Shown here one piece after another: positions 36,672 to 44,288 of a stretch of 64,000 bases of DNA. The stretch lies in assembly GCA_009774765.1 (NCBI GenBank), contig VSOK01000002.1:1-64000 (forward strand), in the 5' to 3' direction. A program made the translations under genes and the position numbers. The notes under the pieces are model-generated. The model was not told the origin of the DNA. It did not search any database and worked only from the letters and a program-made list of their open reading frames with translations. The DNA is from Bacteroidales bacterium. GTDB lineage: Bacteria; Bacteroidota; Bacteroidia; Bacteroidales; UBA932. How positions within the stretch are numbered: position 1 is the first letter of the stretch; each line of letters starts with the position of its first letter.

Positions 36672-39662
36672 TTATCTCCCACAAATCATTCTGAAATCAC
36701 AATATTCACATTTTGTCCTGTCCTCAGTCAGCTCAAACGGGACAGAAATGTCGGAAATCTCACCCAGCAGCAGAGCAAGCCTTTCAGATACGGTATCATA
36801 GAATTTCCTGTTCTCCGGTACTGTTGCAGGAATCTCCGAGAACAGACCGGACATAGAATATACACAATTCAGGAGCTGATGCCCCTCAGAAATCCTGTTC
36901 TGATGAAGAAGCATATCATATATATAGAACTGGAACGCTATCTTCGGGCGGTCCTTGACGTCCTTTCCGAATATCGCCTCCGCAATCTCCTCTGCATTGT
37001 CATCGGTTATCTCACCCGACTCAGTCTCCAGCACCTTTCCTGTCTTGTAGTCCACCACCCTGAGCGTACCGTCCGCAAAGCTGTCGAGCCTGTCTATGTA
37101 TCCGACAAATTCGTGGCCGCAGAAAGTCCCTGAAAGAGGAAGCTCCAGGCCTTTGATTTCAAACCAGTCTCTTCCGGAACGTTCTATCTGTTCAAGGTCT
37201 CTCCTGAGAGTTCTCATCACATATTTTACGATGACATCCGCCACCACTATATCGCGTCCGGAGATCTCCATTGTACTCAACTCGGCGCACATCAGAGACT
37301 TGACTTTGTTTTTGATATCCTTCTCCCTTTTCAGCCAGCTTTCTATATATTTCACGTCAACTCTCGGCAAAGGGCTGTATCTGTCTTTTTCACAATCAGT
37401 CTTGTCCATCATCCCGGAAGCGGCCATAGCCTCCTCACCGCAATACAGTGCCCACATAGTATCGTGATAGACATTTCCGAGCATTCCGGCATCAATGGAT
37501 TCCGACACTTCATTTTCCGGTCTCAAACCCTTGACGGTATAGTAGTAGAACTTGGCAGGGCACACAAGATAGTTCTGTACGGCTGTCGCGGACAGGCGGG
37601 CTCCGGATATCCTCCTTATATCCTCTTCCGTCTTCTCAATCCTGTCACTGCCAGACGAACCGGCAAGTTCGGCCTTTGCCACATACCTTTTCAGAGGCAA
37701 TCTGAAATGATACTGGAGCTGCTTTATGTAACGGCTCTCCTCTCCGGATTTGAGCCCCTCAGTCCTTGAGTCGTAAATCATCCACACATTCTCCGCGCGG
37801 GCTATCATCCTGTAGAAATAATACGCCCATACAGCATCCTGATACTCGTATGTAGGCATTCCGAATCCCCTCCTGAGCTCAGGAGGGACAAAGGATGAAC
37901 TTACGTTCCTTTTAGGAAAGACCCCTTCATTGGATGACATTATTATCATATTCCTGAAATCAAGGGCACGCGTCTCAAGAGGTCCCATTATCTGCAGTCC
38001 TTTGAGGGGCTCTCCCTCGAAAGGCACGGACACCGCTCCAAGCAACTGTGACAGAAGACGTATGTAGGTCACAGGCAGGACTTCAAGCCCGACCTGACGC
38101 AGCATATTCACACTGCGGTAATATTCCTTGGCAAATTCCATCTCGACGGCCATATCGCAGTCCTCCTTCAATCCGGGAGCTACACCGCTCAGCACACCTG
38201 CCTGATAACCGGCAAAACGGTCTATCTGGATACGGTCAGCCGATTTGGGGTCCTCTATGACAGGTTCGAACAGAAGCCGCAGAAGCGGAGTGCAAGACAG
38301 ATCCGACTGCGGTATATAATATTTTGCCTCGCGCTTTATACGCGATACGGCCTCAAGAGTGTCGCTGTCAGCCACTTTTCTGAAAATGCTGTTGGAAAAC
38401 ACAGACCAGACCTGCTTGTGGTAGAACATCCACACGTCTCCCCTTCTGACCGTATGAAGCTGCACAGCGGAGAGATCGGACATGAGCGCATAGAAGTCAC
38501 TTCCGGTCATAGGATAGCCCATCGTGACATTGATGTCCATAATCTCCGGAGGTATGGAATTCAGAAGCGGCATAAGCAGGGTCTCGTCGGGAAGCACCAC
38601 AGCGCAGTCAATCCCGTCACGTCCCAAAGTACCGACTTTCGACATATCGCCTCCGGAAAACGTATCGGCAAGCCTTGCGAATATCTTGGGCACCATCTTG
38701 ACCTGGCCGACAGAAGACGGGACGCTCACAACACGTATCTCAGGCACCTTCATCCCCTCACTGTCAAACTCCATACTCTGCGGAAACTCCTTCACATTTT
38801 CCGACATGAAGAAGGATGAACGGTTGCGGACATCACGTATCATATCTCCGGAATAATCCCAGCAGAAATCCGCGATGCCGGCATTCCTCATCTTTCGCAT
38901 AAGCGTCTTCTCACATTCGTTCAGCGCGTTAAGCCCCACAAACACATATCTGGAACTATGCGGGAATATCCTTTCCAGTATCACCCCGACCGGTTCCGAA
39001 GCAATACGTTCGGCCAGTCTCCTGTATACCATACCTTCATACGCAAGACCTTTCTGCGAAAGCAGGCTGTTGTAGTCGCGGTACAGCGGATACAGCATAT
39101 TCCATATCTGAAGAAAACGCTCCTTGACATTGGGGTTGTCCGAACCTATATCGACCGTAAGGCGTCCGCTCAGGTCATTGAAATGGCTTACAAAGCTCCT
39201 GATGGCATTCCTCTGTGTTTCACTCAGATAAGAATAGGTATCCTGAAGCTTTCTGAAATCAGTCACATTGGTGAACAGCTGTTCAGGAGAGACAAGATAT
39301 TTGTCCGTATCATTGAAATCAGAGAGTATCACGTCACCCCAGAAGACAAATTCATCAAGAGATTCTGCCTTGGCATTCAATTTCCTGTAGCAGTCATACA
39401 GATTCAGCAGCAGAGTCACCCTGTCTGTCACCTCAGAGCCGTCGGCACGCAGGAAGAAATCATTGACCGTAAGCATTTCAGGAGACACCACAGGTCTTAC
39501 AGGAGCATCCGGAGAGGCCGCAGAAGATTTCCCGGCAAGACTTTCCGCAAAATATTTCCTGAAAAATGCAATTGAACGCCTGTTCGGGAAAATGAAACAC
39601 AATGAACTTACATCACTGTCATTTACGTATTTATCAGCTACCTGCTTCAAGAACGGTGTCAT
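36672..39662 (-). CDS. AddB-like PD-(D/E)XK nuclease subunit
   Basis: This 996-residue protein is the probable AddB partner of the helicase downstream. The N-terminal helicase-like half is degenerate ('LCFIFPNRRSIAFFRKYFAE'). The C-terminal nuclease has 'GYIDRLDSFADGTLRVVDYKTGK'. Four cysteines fit the AddB iron-sulfur staple: one in 'NYLVCPAKFYYY' ahead of the nuclease, and CxxC...C in 'TKCEYCDFRMICG' at the very C-terminus. The start is the ATG at 39662 (MTPFLKQVADKY); an upstream extension would cross the promoter element. Confidence 0.88.
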   Translation of the reverse strand: MTPFLKQVADKYVNDSDVSSLCFIFPNRRSIAFFRKYFAESLAGKSSAASPDAPVRPVVSPEMLTVNDFFLRADGSEVTDRVTLLLNLYDCYRKLNAKAESLDEFVFWGDVILSDFNDTDKYLVSPEQLFTNVTDFRKLQDTYSYLSETQRNAIRSFVSHFNDLSGRLTVDIGSDNPNVKERFLQIWNMLYPLYRDYNSLLSQKGLAYEGMVYRRLAERIASEPVGVILERIFPHSSRYVFVGLNALNECEKTLMRKMRNAGIADFCWDYSGDMIRDVRNRSSFFMSENVKEFPQSMEFDSEGMKVPEIRVVSVPSSVGQVKMVPKIFARLADTFSGGDMSKVGTLGRDGIDCAVVLPDETLLMPLLNSIPPEIMDINVTMGYPMTGSDFYALMSDLSAVQLHTVRRGDVWMFYHKQVWSVFSNSIFRKVADSDTLEAVSRIKREAKYYIPQSDLSCTPLLRLLFEPVIEDPKSADRIQIDRFAGYQAGVLSGVAPGLKEDCDMAVEMEFAKEYYRSVNMLRQVGLEVLPVTYIRLLSQLLGAVSVPFEGEPLKGLQIMGPLETRALDFRNMIIMSSNEGVFPKRNVSSSFVPPELRRGFGMPTYEYQDAVWAYYFYRMIARAENVWMIYDSRTEGLKSGEESRYIKQLQYHFRLPLKRYVAKAELAGSSGSDRIEKTEEDIRRISGARLSATAVQNYLVCPAKFYYYTVKGLRPENEVSESIDAGMLGNVYHDTMWALYCGEEAMAASGMMDKTDCEKDRYSPLPRVDVKYIESWLKREKDIKNKVKSLMCAELSTMEISGRDIVVADVIVKYVMRTLRRDLEQIERSGRDWFEIKGLELPLSGTFCGHEFVGYIDRLDSFADGTLRVVDYKTGKVLETESGEITDDNAEEIAEAIFGKDVKDRPKIAFQFYIYDMLLHQNRISEGHQLLNCVYSMSGLFSEIPATVPENRKFYDTVSERLALLLGEISDISVPFELTEDRTKCEYCDFRMICGR

Positions 39663-39680
39663 AACACTATAATTTTTCTG

Positions 39681-39688
39681 CAAAAATA
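39681..39688 (-). promoter_or_regulatory. addB -7 promoter element
   Basis: The minus-strand TATTTTTG fits TAnnTTTG and lies 18 bases before the addB-like ATG. No TTG is found at the standard distance, so the call is moderate. Confidence 0.45.
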
Positions 39689-39801
39689 AGACACGGTTGT
39701 GCCAAACCACGGCCCATAAGCCATATATCTGCAAATTTAATCAAATATATGTCAGGACAAATAAATAAAAAAGGGTCAGTTTTTCAAAGAAAAAAACGAT
39801 A

Positions 39802-39836
39802 GAGGGTGGTCCCAAATTAAATTCGGGACCACCCTC
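39802..39836 (-). terminator. Rubrerythrin terminator
   Basis: A perfect 12-bp stem pairs GAGGGTGGTCCC (39802-39813) with GGGACCACCCTC (39825-39836) around an 11-base loop. On the minus strand the stem is followed within 5 bases by seven T. It lies 19 bases after the rubrerythrin stop. Confidence 0.85.
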
Positions 39837-39855
39837 TTCATATCATCAGGCAAGA

Positions 39856-40410
39856 CTATTTCTTGAAATAACGGTTGAAAAGTCCCTGGAAACCTGCTCC
39901 GTGACGTGCCTCATCCTTGCACATCTCGTGTACAGTATCGTGGATTGCGTCAAGGTTTGCAGCCTTTGCAAGTTTTGCGATACGGAGCTTGTCCTCACAA
40001 GCGCCCTGCTCAGCAAGCATCCTCTTCTCGACATTGGTCTTCGTATCCCATACGCACTCACCGAGAAGCTCTGCGAATCTTGCTGCATGGTCAGCCTCCT
40101 CAAAAGCATATCTCTTGAAAGCCTCGGCAATTTCAGGATATCCTTCCCTGTCAGCCTGACGGCTCATAGCAAGGTACATACCTACTTCACCGCACTCTCC
40201 GTTGAAATGGTCCCTGAGTCCCTGGAGAATCTCCTCGCTTACACCTTTTGCTACACCGATCCTGTGCTCGTCAGCCCAGGAAAGATCACCCTCGGTCTCT
40301 TTGATTTCCTCGAATTTCTCAGGTCCGACACCGCACACAGGACATTTTTCAGGAGCAGAAGCACCTTCGTGGATATGTCCGCAAACCATACATCTGAATT
40401 TTTTGTTCAT
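39856..40410 (-). CDS. Rubrerythrin (reverse type, N-terminal rubredoxin)
   Basis: This 184-residue non-haem iron peroxidase protects anaerobes from hydrogen peroxide. The N-terminal rubredoxin-like centre is visible as CxxC pairs in 'FRCMVCGHIHEG' and 'EKCPVCGVGPEKFE'. It is followed by a four-helix di-iron domain with ExxH-type ligands 'GECGEVGMYLAM', 'FEEADHAARFAELL' and 'CKDEARHGAGFQGLF'. The rubredoxin placed first marks the reverse-rubrerythrin arrangement. The start is the ATG at 40410 (MNKKFRCMVCG); the frame upstream crosses the promoter. It has its own promoter and terminator. Confidence 0.93.
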   Translation of the reverse strand: MNKKFRCMVCGHIHEGASAPEKCPVCGVGPEKFEEIKETEGDLSWADEHRIGVAKGVSEEILQGLRDHFNGECGEVGMYLAMSRQADREGYPEIAEAFKRYAFEEADHAARFAELLGECVWDTKTNVEKRMLAEQGACEDKLRIAKLAKAANLDAIHDTVHEMCKDEARHGAGFQGLFNRYFKK

Positions 40411-40470
40411 AGTGTATATCAATTCTAAAATTGTTGTCTTAAATTTGAATAATTCTAAATTATCCGGATG

Positions 40471-40500
40471 CAAATATAAGCGAATTATTCTATTCCGCAA
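40471..40500 (-). promoter_or_regulatory. Rubrerythrin promoter
   Basis: The minus-strand -7 TATATTTG is at 40478-40471 and TTG is at 40500-40498 with a 19-base spacer, a strong match. The -33 element abuts the left arm of the palindrome at 40491-40515. Confidence 0.65.
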
Positions 40501-40515
40501 ACTATTTACGGAATA
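40491..40515. promoter_or_regulatory. Palindrome between divergent promoters, candidate operator
   Basis: TATTCCG (40491-40497) and CGGAATA (40509-40515) form a perfect 7-base inverted repeat with an 11-base spacer. It lies between the -33 elements of the rubrerythrin and metalloprotease promoters, so one bound regulator could control both. The regulator is not identified. Confidence 0.5.
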
Positions 40516-40520
40516 ATATT

Positions 40521-40550
40521 TTGGCATAATATCATAAATTTCTATTTTTG
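40521..40550 (+). promoter_or_regulatory. Promoter of the metzincin-propeller gene
   Basis: TTG at 40521-40523 (within TTTTGG) and TATTTTTG at 40543-40550 have a 19-base spacer. Both match the Bacteroidetes consensus. The leader to the ATG at 40596 is about 40 bases. Confidence 0.6.
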
Positions 40551-40595
40551 CAGCCTTTTTTCAAAAAAGCAATTATCAATTATAAAAGACAGACG

Positions 40596-42665
40596 ATGAA
40601 AAGACGCTTTTCCACTTGCCTGTTGATATTGACAGGCATTATGCAGCTGCCGGTCAGCTGCCAGATCGATGAAACTCCGAAACAGGACGGCGGAAGCGAT
40701 ATGAAAAATGAGCTTCCTGTCACACTCTCCGAATCGGACTATAATTCAGAAAACACATATTACCTGCTGAACGACAATGAATCTCCGGATGTCTTCTTCG
40801 ACCCGAACCAGAGGAGTTTCTACGTAAACCAGCCGCTTCAGATTTCAATTGACGATGACCATAATTTTCTTCTCCGTTTCTACAGCCCGAGGGCACTGAG
40901 GAATGTTACCGTATGGGCAACCATAGACGGCTACGGAGAAGATTTCAAGCTTATACACCTTGACAAGGTGCAGCCTTTCCAGCAGCTTTCCATACATATA
41001 CCTTTCGGGAGCGAAGACCTGACGGCATATACCAGAAGCGGCAAAAAGATAAAGATTATGGCAAACCCGTATCTGACAAAGGAAAACCTGACATTCAGCG
41101 TAGAGAGCGATGATCCATACTGGAAAACGCTCCAGTCCATCCGCTGCAGATGGCGCATTTCATTCGCCAGATACAACGGAGGATACTGGAATTACAAGAT
41201 GAAAGCCTCACATACACGGGAAGCGGTGGCAATAGCACTGAATATGAGCTATATGTACTCATCATCAAAATTCGAATCTGCACTGCATAAATTCGGTCCT
41301 CTCCACAGCAACAACTCAAAGAACGAGATAGACAAGGAAGTACTGATCCAGAAAGCACTCAACCATAGTGGCCTGGTTTTCGGATATACCACAGGAGTAA
41401 TGGGTCTTGGAGGAGGAACCACATACGGTCTGCACGAATCCTGCTACCTCGAGCATTATGCGGACGACAGGGACATAACGGATACGATTTTCCACGAATT
41501 CGCACATTGCCTCGGCTACGGCCATGAGGGCAATATGACATACGAACAGACGGGCCCGGGATGGGTTACCCTTTGCGGCAATATGTACCGCCAGCTGTCT
41601 CTTGACAAAGAGCTTCCTGTCTATTCACGCCGTTTCCAGCATACAAGGTGGAGCAGGAACAGATATTTTGATGACATACATGTTGCATCAAAACATATAA
41701 TTGAGGATCCCGAGCTTGATGCCATCGACGGAGGCCTGTCACCTGTGCACGGAGAGAATGACAATGGAGGCAACGACAAGAAGCCTGTATCGTTCAAGCT
41801 GGACTTCTCGGATATACAGGATGCATCGGCGGCGTCTTTCAGACCCAAAGACGTATATGTATACGGAGACACCCTTTATGTCGTAAATGATGCAGACAAC
41901 AGCTACAGCCTTGAAATATTCAATATAGCGTCAGACGGTAAAAAACATATCGGAAGCATCAGGGAATGGACGAACGGCGAGACTGTAGAAAGATTCAGCG
42001 GACGCCCCAACGGTGTGGTGCGGGCAAACGGGAAGATATATGTGACACACGAGGGCAGCAGGACTGAAATTTTTGATGCGGATGACCACCGGTTCATCAC
42101 CTGCATAGGTACAGGAAGCTGGGGAACCGGTTCTTCCCAGACAGTCCACGCGTTCAACGTCACCGTCTGGAAGGGAGTAGTGTTCATACGTGACAAAAGG
42201 TATGTCAATGTAGTTGAAGAGAAATCACTGCAGCAGGGCACACTTCCACTTATATATACCCGTACAGGAAATCTCGGTGAGACTGCCGGAACATACGGAA
42301 TGGCCTTTGACGAAAAAACCGGACTGCTCTATTCAATCCATCCGTCAAGGAGAATAGACATTTTCGATCCTTCCGATATCCGTGAAGGAGCGGCTTTCGC
42401 CAAAAAAGGACAGCTGGCCTACAAGAACGGGCCTTATGCGGTGGACTTCCACGAGGGAAGGATGTTCGTCAGCTCCAACGGCAATGAGAAATTCTGTGAA
42501 GCCGATCCTGAGACAGGAGACATAATAAAGGACTTCACCGTCATAGGAGACATAACACTGCAGGCTCCAGGCAAATTCTGCATACGCCGCAACACCCTGT
42601 TCATCACGGACCGGACAGCAGAAGGGACCTGTGTCTATGCCATCCCTATGAGTGAAATACAATAA
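40596..42665 (+). CDS. Metzincin-like metalloprotease lipoprotein with C-terminal propeller-like half
   Basis: This 689-residue lipoprotein (lipobox LPVSC) carries a zinc site HEFAHCLGYGH at residues 300-310, matching HExxHxxGxxH of metzincins. 'EGNMTYEQTGPGWVTLC' follows. A beta-sandwich-like N-terminal region precedes it. After about residue 400 come repeated strand units ('PKDVYVYGDTLYVVNDADNSYSLEIFNI', 'PNGVVRANGKIYVTHEGSRTEIFD', 'FNVTVWKGVVFIRDK') resembling an NHL-type beta-propeller. The same repeats form the next gene. I do not recognise a named family for the whole protein. The start is the ATG at 40596; the upstream frame is in the promoter region. Confidence 0.75.
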   Translation: MKRRFSTCLLILTGIMQLPVSCQIDETPKQDGGSDMKNELPVTLSESDYNSENTYYLLNDNESPDVFFDPNQRSFYVNQPLQISIDDDHNFLLRFYSPRALRNVTVWATIDGYGEDFKLIHLDKVQPFQQLSIHIPFGSEDLTAYTRSGKKIKIMANPYLTKENLTFSVESDDPYWKTLQSIRCRWRISFARYNGGYWNYKMKASHTREAVAIALNMSYMYSSSKFESALHKFGPLHSNNSKNEIDKEVLIQKALNHSGLVFGYTTGVMGLGGGTTYGLHESCYLEHYADDRDITDTIFHEFAHCLGYGHEGNMTYEQTGPGWVTLCGNMYRQLSLDKELPVYSRRFQHTRWSRNRYFDDIHVASKHIIEDPELDAIDGGLSPVHGENDNGGNDKKPVSFKLDFSDIQDASAASFRPKDVYVYGDTLYVVNDADNSYSLEIFNIASDGKKHIGSIREWTNGETVERFSGRPNGVVRANGKIYVTHEGSRTEIFDADDHRFITCIGTGSWGTGSSQTVHAFNVTVWKGVVFIRDKRYVNVVEEKSLQQGTLPLIYTRTGNLGETAGTYGMAFDEKTGLLYSIHPSRRIDIFDPSDIREGAAFAKKGQLAYKNGPYAVDFHEGRMFVSSNGNEKFCEADPETGDIIKDFTVIGDITLQAPGKFCIRRNTLFITDRTAEGTCVYAIPMSEIQ

Positions 42666-42690
42666 ACGATCAAGTTAAAAAGCATATAAT

Positions 42691-43746
42691 ATGAGACTGA
42701 ATATAAAAACATTAAGATACACTATCATGATGTTGTCTCTGATATCGGCAGTGCAATGCGGAGAAAAAGACTTTGACAACATGAATTCAGATTCCATACA
42801 GGATGATTATGACAGCTACTGGTACTGGTCATACGAAGCAGGGCTTGTCATCAATGCAGAAACACTCGGAATGGAAGCCTCAGAAGACTTTGTTCCATAC
42901 ACTGTCGCACATGTCGGAGACTCCCTTTTTGTCGCAAATATCGGGAAACAGGGCAACAGCCTTATGATATTCAATGCAGAAAGCGGAGAAGCTGTAAACA
43001 CGATAAAATCCTGGACATTCAACAATGCCGAGCTTGGTTTCACCAGCTCGATTGAAGCCATTGTCCCTGCCGGCAACCATCTGTACGTATCTGAACGGCA
43101 ATCACTGATACACGTATTCGAACTTCCAGGAATGAATTATATAGCCTGCATCGGAAACGGAAACTGGAGCGGACCGGTGTTCCAGGCACAGGCAATGACA
43201 GTAAAAGACGGATTTGTCTTCGCAAGGGACAAAACGGGAGAGGTCAGCATATACAAAGAATCAGATGCGACTCCTGAGAATTACCGCAAGGTAAACAGAT
43301 ACAAGAAGGTTTCCGGCAACGGGAGCCTCGGGAACAATGCTTTCGCGACGCACTATATGCAACCTGATGCTGACGGAAACATAATGCTGACAGATTACGG
43401 GACCGGCCGCATACGTGTTCTTGATCCTTCCCTTGTCAATGATGAACTGGCGAACGGAACATCCATTGACATAGACGGACTGTCAATGCAACTTGAGTTC
43501 AAGCCGAAGACATTTGCCCTGTGCAGTGACAGATGGTATGCCACCGGAGACAATGACCATATAAACATATATGACTTCAAGAAAAACGAATGGGTAAAAA
43601 AGATCAAGGCAGTCAAAGGGTACTCATTCCTTCAGCCGGCAAGGATATATGCACAGAACGATTCGATATTGTGGGTTTCCGACACAAACGGATCAAAACG
43701 CGCTCTTGTGAAAGTTCTTGTCCACAAAGGTGAGATAAGGGAATAA
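42691..43746 (+). CDS. NHL-like propeller lipoprotein, paralogue of the preceding gene's C-terminal half
   Basis: This 351-residue protein has a hydrophobic leader and a possible lipobox ending in QCGEKDFDN (SAVQC, atypical because of Gln before Cys). The rest aligns by eye with the second half of the preceding protein: 'GDSLFVANIGKQGNSLMIFNAESG', 'IACIGNGNWSGPVFQAQAMTVKDGFVFARDK' against 'ITCIGTGSWGTGSSQTVHAFNVTVWKGVVFIRDK'. It has no protease motif. It is 25 bases downstream in the same operon. A binding role alongside the protease is plausible but not shown. Confidence 0.7.
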   Translation: MRLNIKTLRYTIMMLSLISAVQCGEKDFDNMNSDSIQDDYDSYWYWSYEAGLVINAETLGMEASEDFVPYTVAHVGDSLFVANIGKQGNSLMIFNAESGEAVNTIKSWTFNNAELGFTSSIEAIVPAGNHLYVSERQSLIHVFELPGMNYIACIGNGNWSGPVFQAQAMTVKDGFVFARDKTGEVSIYKESDATPENYRKVNRYKKVSGNGSLGNNAFATHYMQPDADGNIMLTDYGTGRIRVLDPSLVNDELANGTSIDIDGLSMQLEFKPKTFALCSDRWYATGDNDHINIYDFKKNEWVKKIKAVKGYSFLQPARIYAQNDSILWVSDTNGSKRALVKVLVHKGEIRE

Positions 43747-43769
43747 ACGCAGTACACGACATATATGAA

Positions 43770-43806
43770 AAAGGGGCTTTACTAATAATTTTTAGTCAGC
43801 CCCTTT
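43770..43806 (+). terminator. Terminator of the metzincin-propeller operon
   Basis: The stem pairs AAAGGGGCT (43770-43778) with AGCCCCTTT (43798-43806), and an inner ACTAA/TTAGT extends it. The downstream strand is T-rich (ATTTTGTG). It lies 24 bases after the stop. Confidence 0.8.
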
Positions 43807-43881
43807 ATTTTGTGTCATAGTTAACCAGTCTTTTACCGTGGTGTGTGTTGCTGTGCTGCTATGTCGAGTCACCCTGCAACA

Positions 43882-43988
43882 GGGGGTCTGCAATACAATG
43901 AGATTCAATAAGTTACAAAACAGTATTGTCCATATAAGACATACTGTTTTGCAATCCACTGCATATCAGTCAGTTGCAGAGACCCCCC
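43882..43988. repeat. Long imperfect palindrome, MITE- or structured-RNA-like
   Basis: The outer arms are GGGGGTCTGCAA (43882-43893) and TTGCAGAGACCCCCC (43974-43988). The inner arms are CAAAACAGTATTGTC (43916-43930) and GACATACTGTTTTG (43938-43951) around a 7-base loop. The segments between match in part, so the whole 107 bases read as one long hairpin. This suggests a miniature inverted-repeat element or the fused ends of a lost insertion sequence. No transposase gene is present. Confidence 0.55.
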
Positions 43989-44182
43989 AGTATTTAACTT
44001 ACCAAGGCTTGCACTCAAATTGTTGTTCATACCAATGATTGAACTCTTGGAGACAGGTGTTGGCAGGTTTTGACAATCGCCGGTCCATCCGAACCCTGGA
44101 CCGGATGAAAAGTCGTAATAACTCCCCTGTGATTGAAAATCCGGTGACAAAGTCGAGGTCGACCACACCGGAAAACAAAAAA

Positions 44183-44215
44183 ATGGGACCGACTAAAGGT
44201 ATCAGTCGGTCCCAT
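44183..44215 (-). terminator. dnaK terminator
   Basis: The 12-bp stem pairs ATGGGACCGACT (44183-44194) with AGTCGGTCCCAT (44204-44215) around a 9-base loop. On the minus strand it runs straight into seven T. It lies about 75 bases after the dnaK stop. Confidence 0.88.
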
Positions 44216-44288
44216 ACTATATATTCTCAAATTTTTCTTTCACTCTCCCGGGCATAATCCGGACAGGTCCGGTTCTGCCCCAGACTTG

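Larger units (their letters stand above)
43747..44288. other. Intergenic region between converging operons
   Basis: These 542 bases lie between the propeller gene and dnaK. They hold two convergent terminators (43770-43806 and 44183-44215), a 107-base imperfect palindrome (43882-43988) and a further 8-bp hairpin (CCGGTCCA/TGGACCGG, 44080-44104). A minus-strand open frame of 87 codons covers 43905-44168 but overlaps the palindrome and has no start context or recognisable family. I see no convincing gene. Confidence 0.6.

Noticed and set aside
38958..39575. 205-codon plus-strand frame opposite the addB-like gene
   Set aside because: It is a shadow of the real gene, with basic composition and no signal or domain.
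43905..44168. 87-codon minus-strand frame in the gap before dnaK
   Set aside because: It overlaps the long palindrome, lacks a start region and matches no family I know; kept only as part of the unexplained region.
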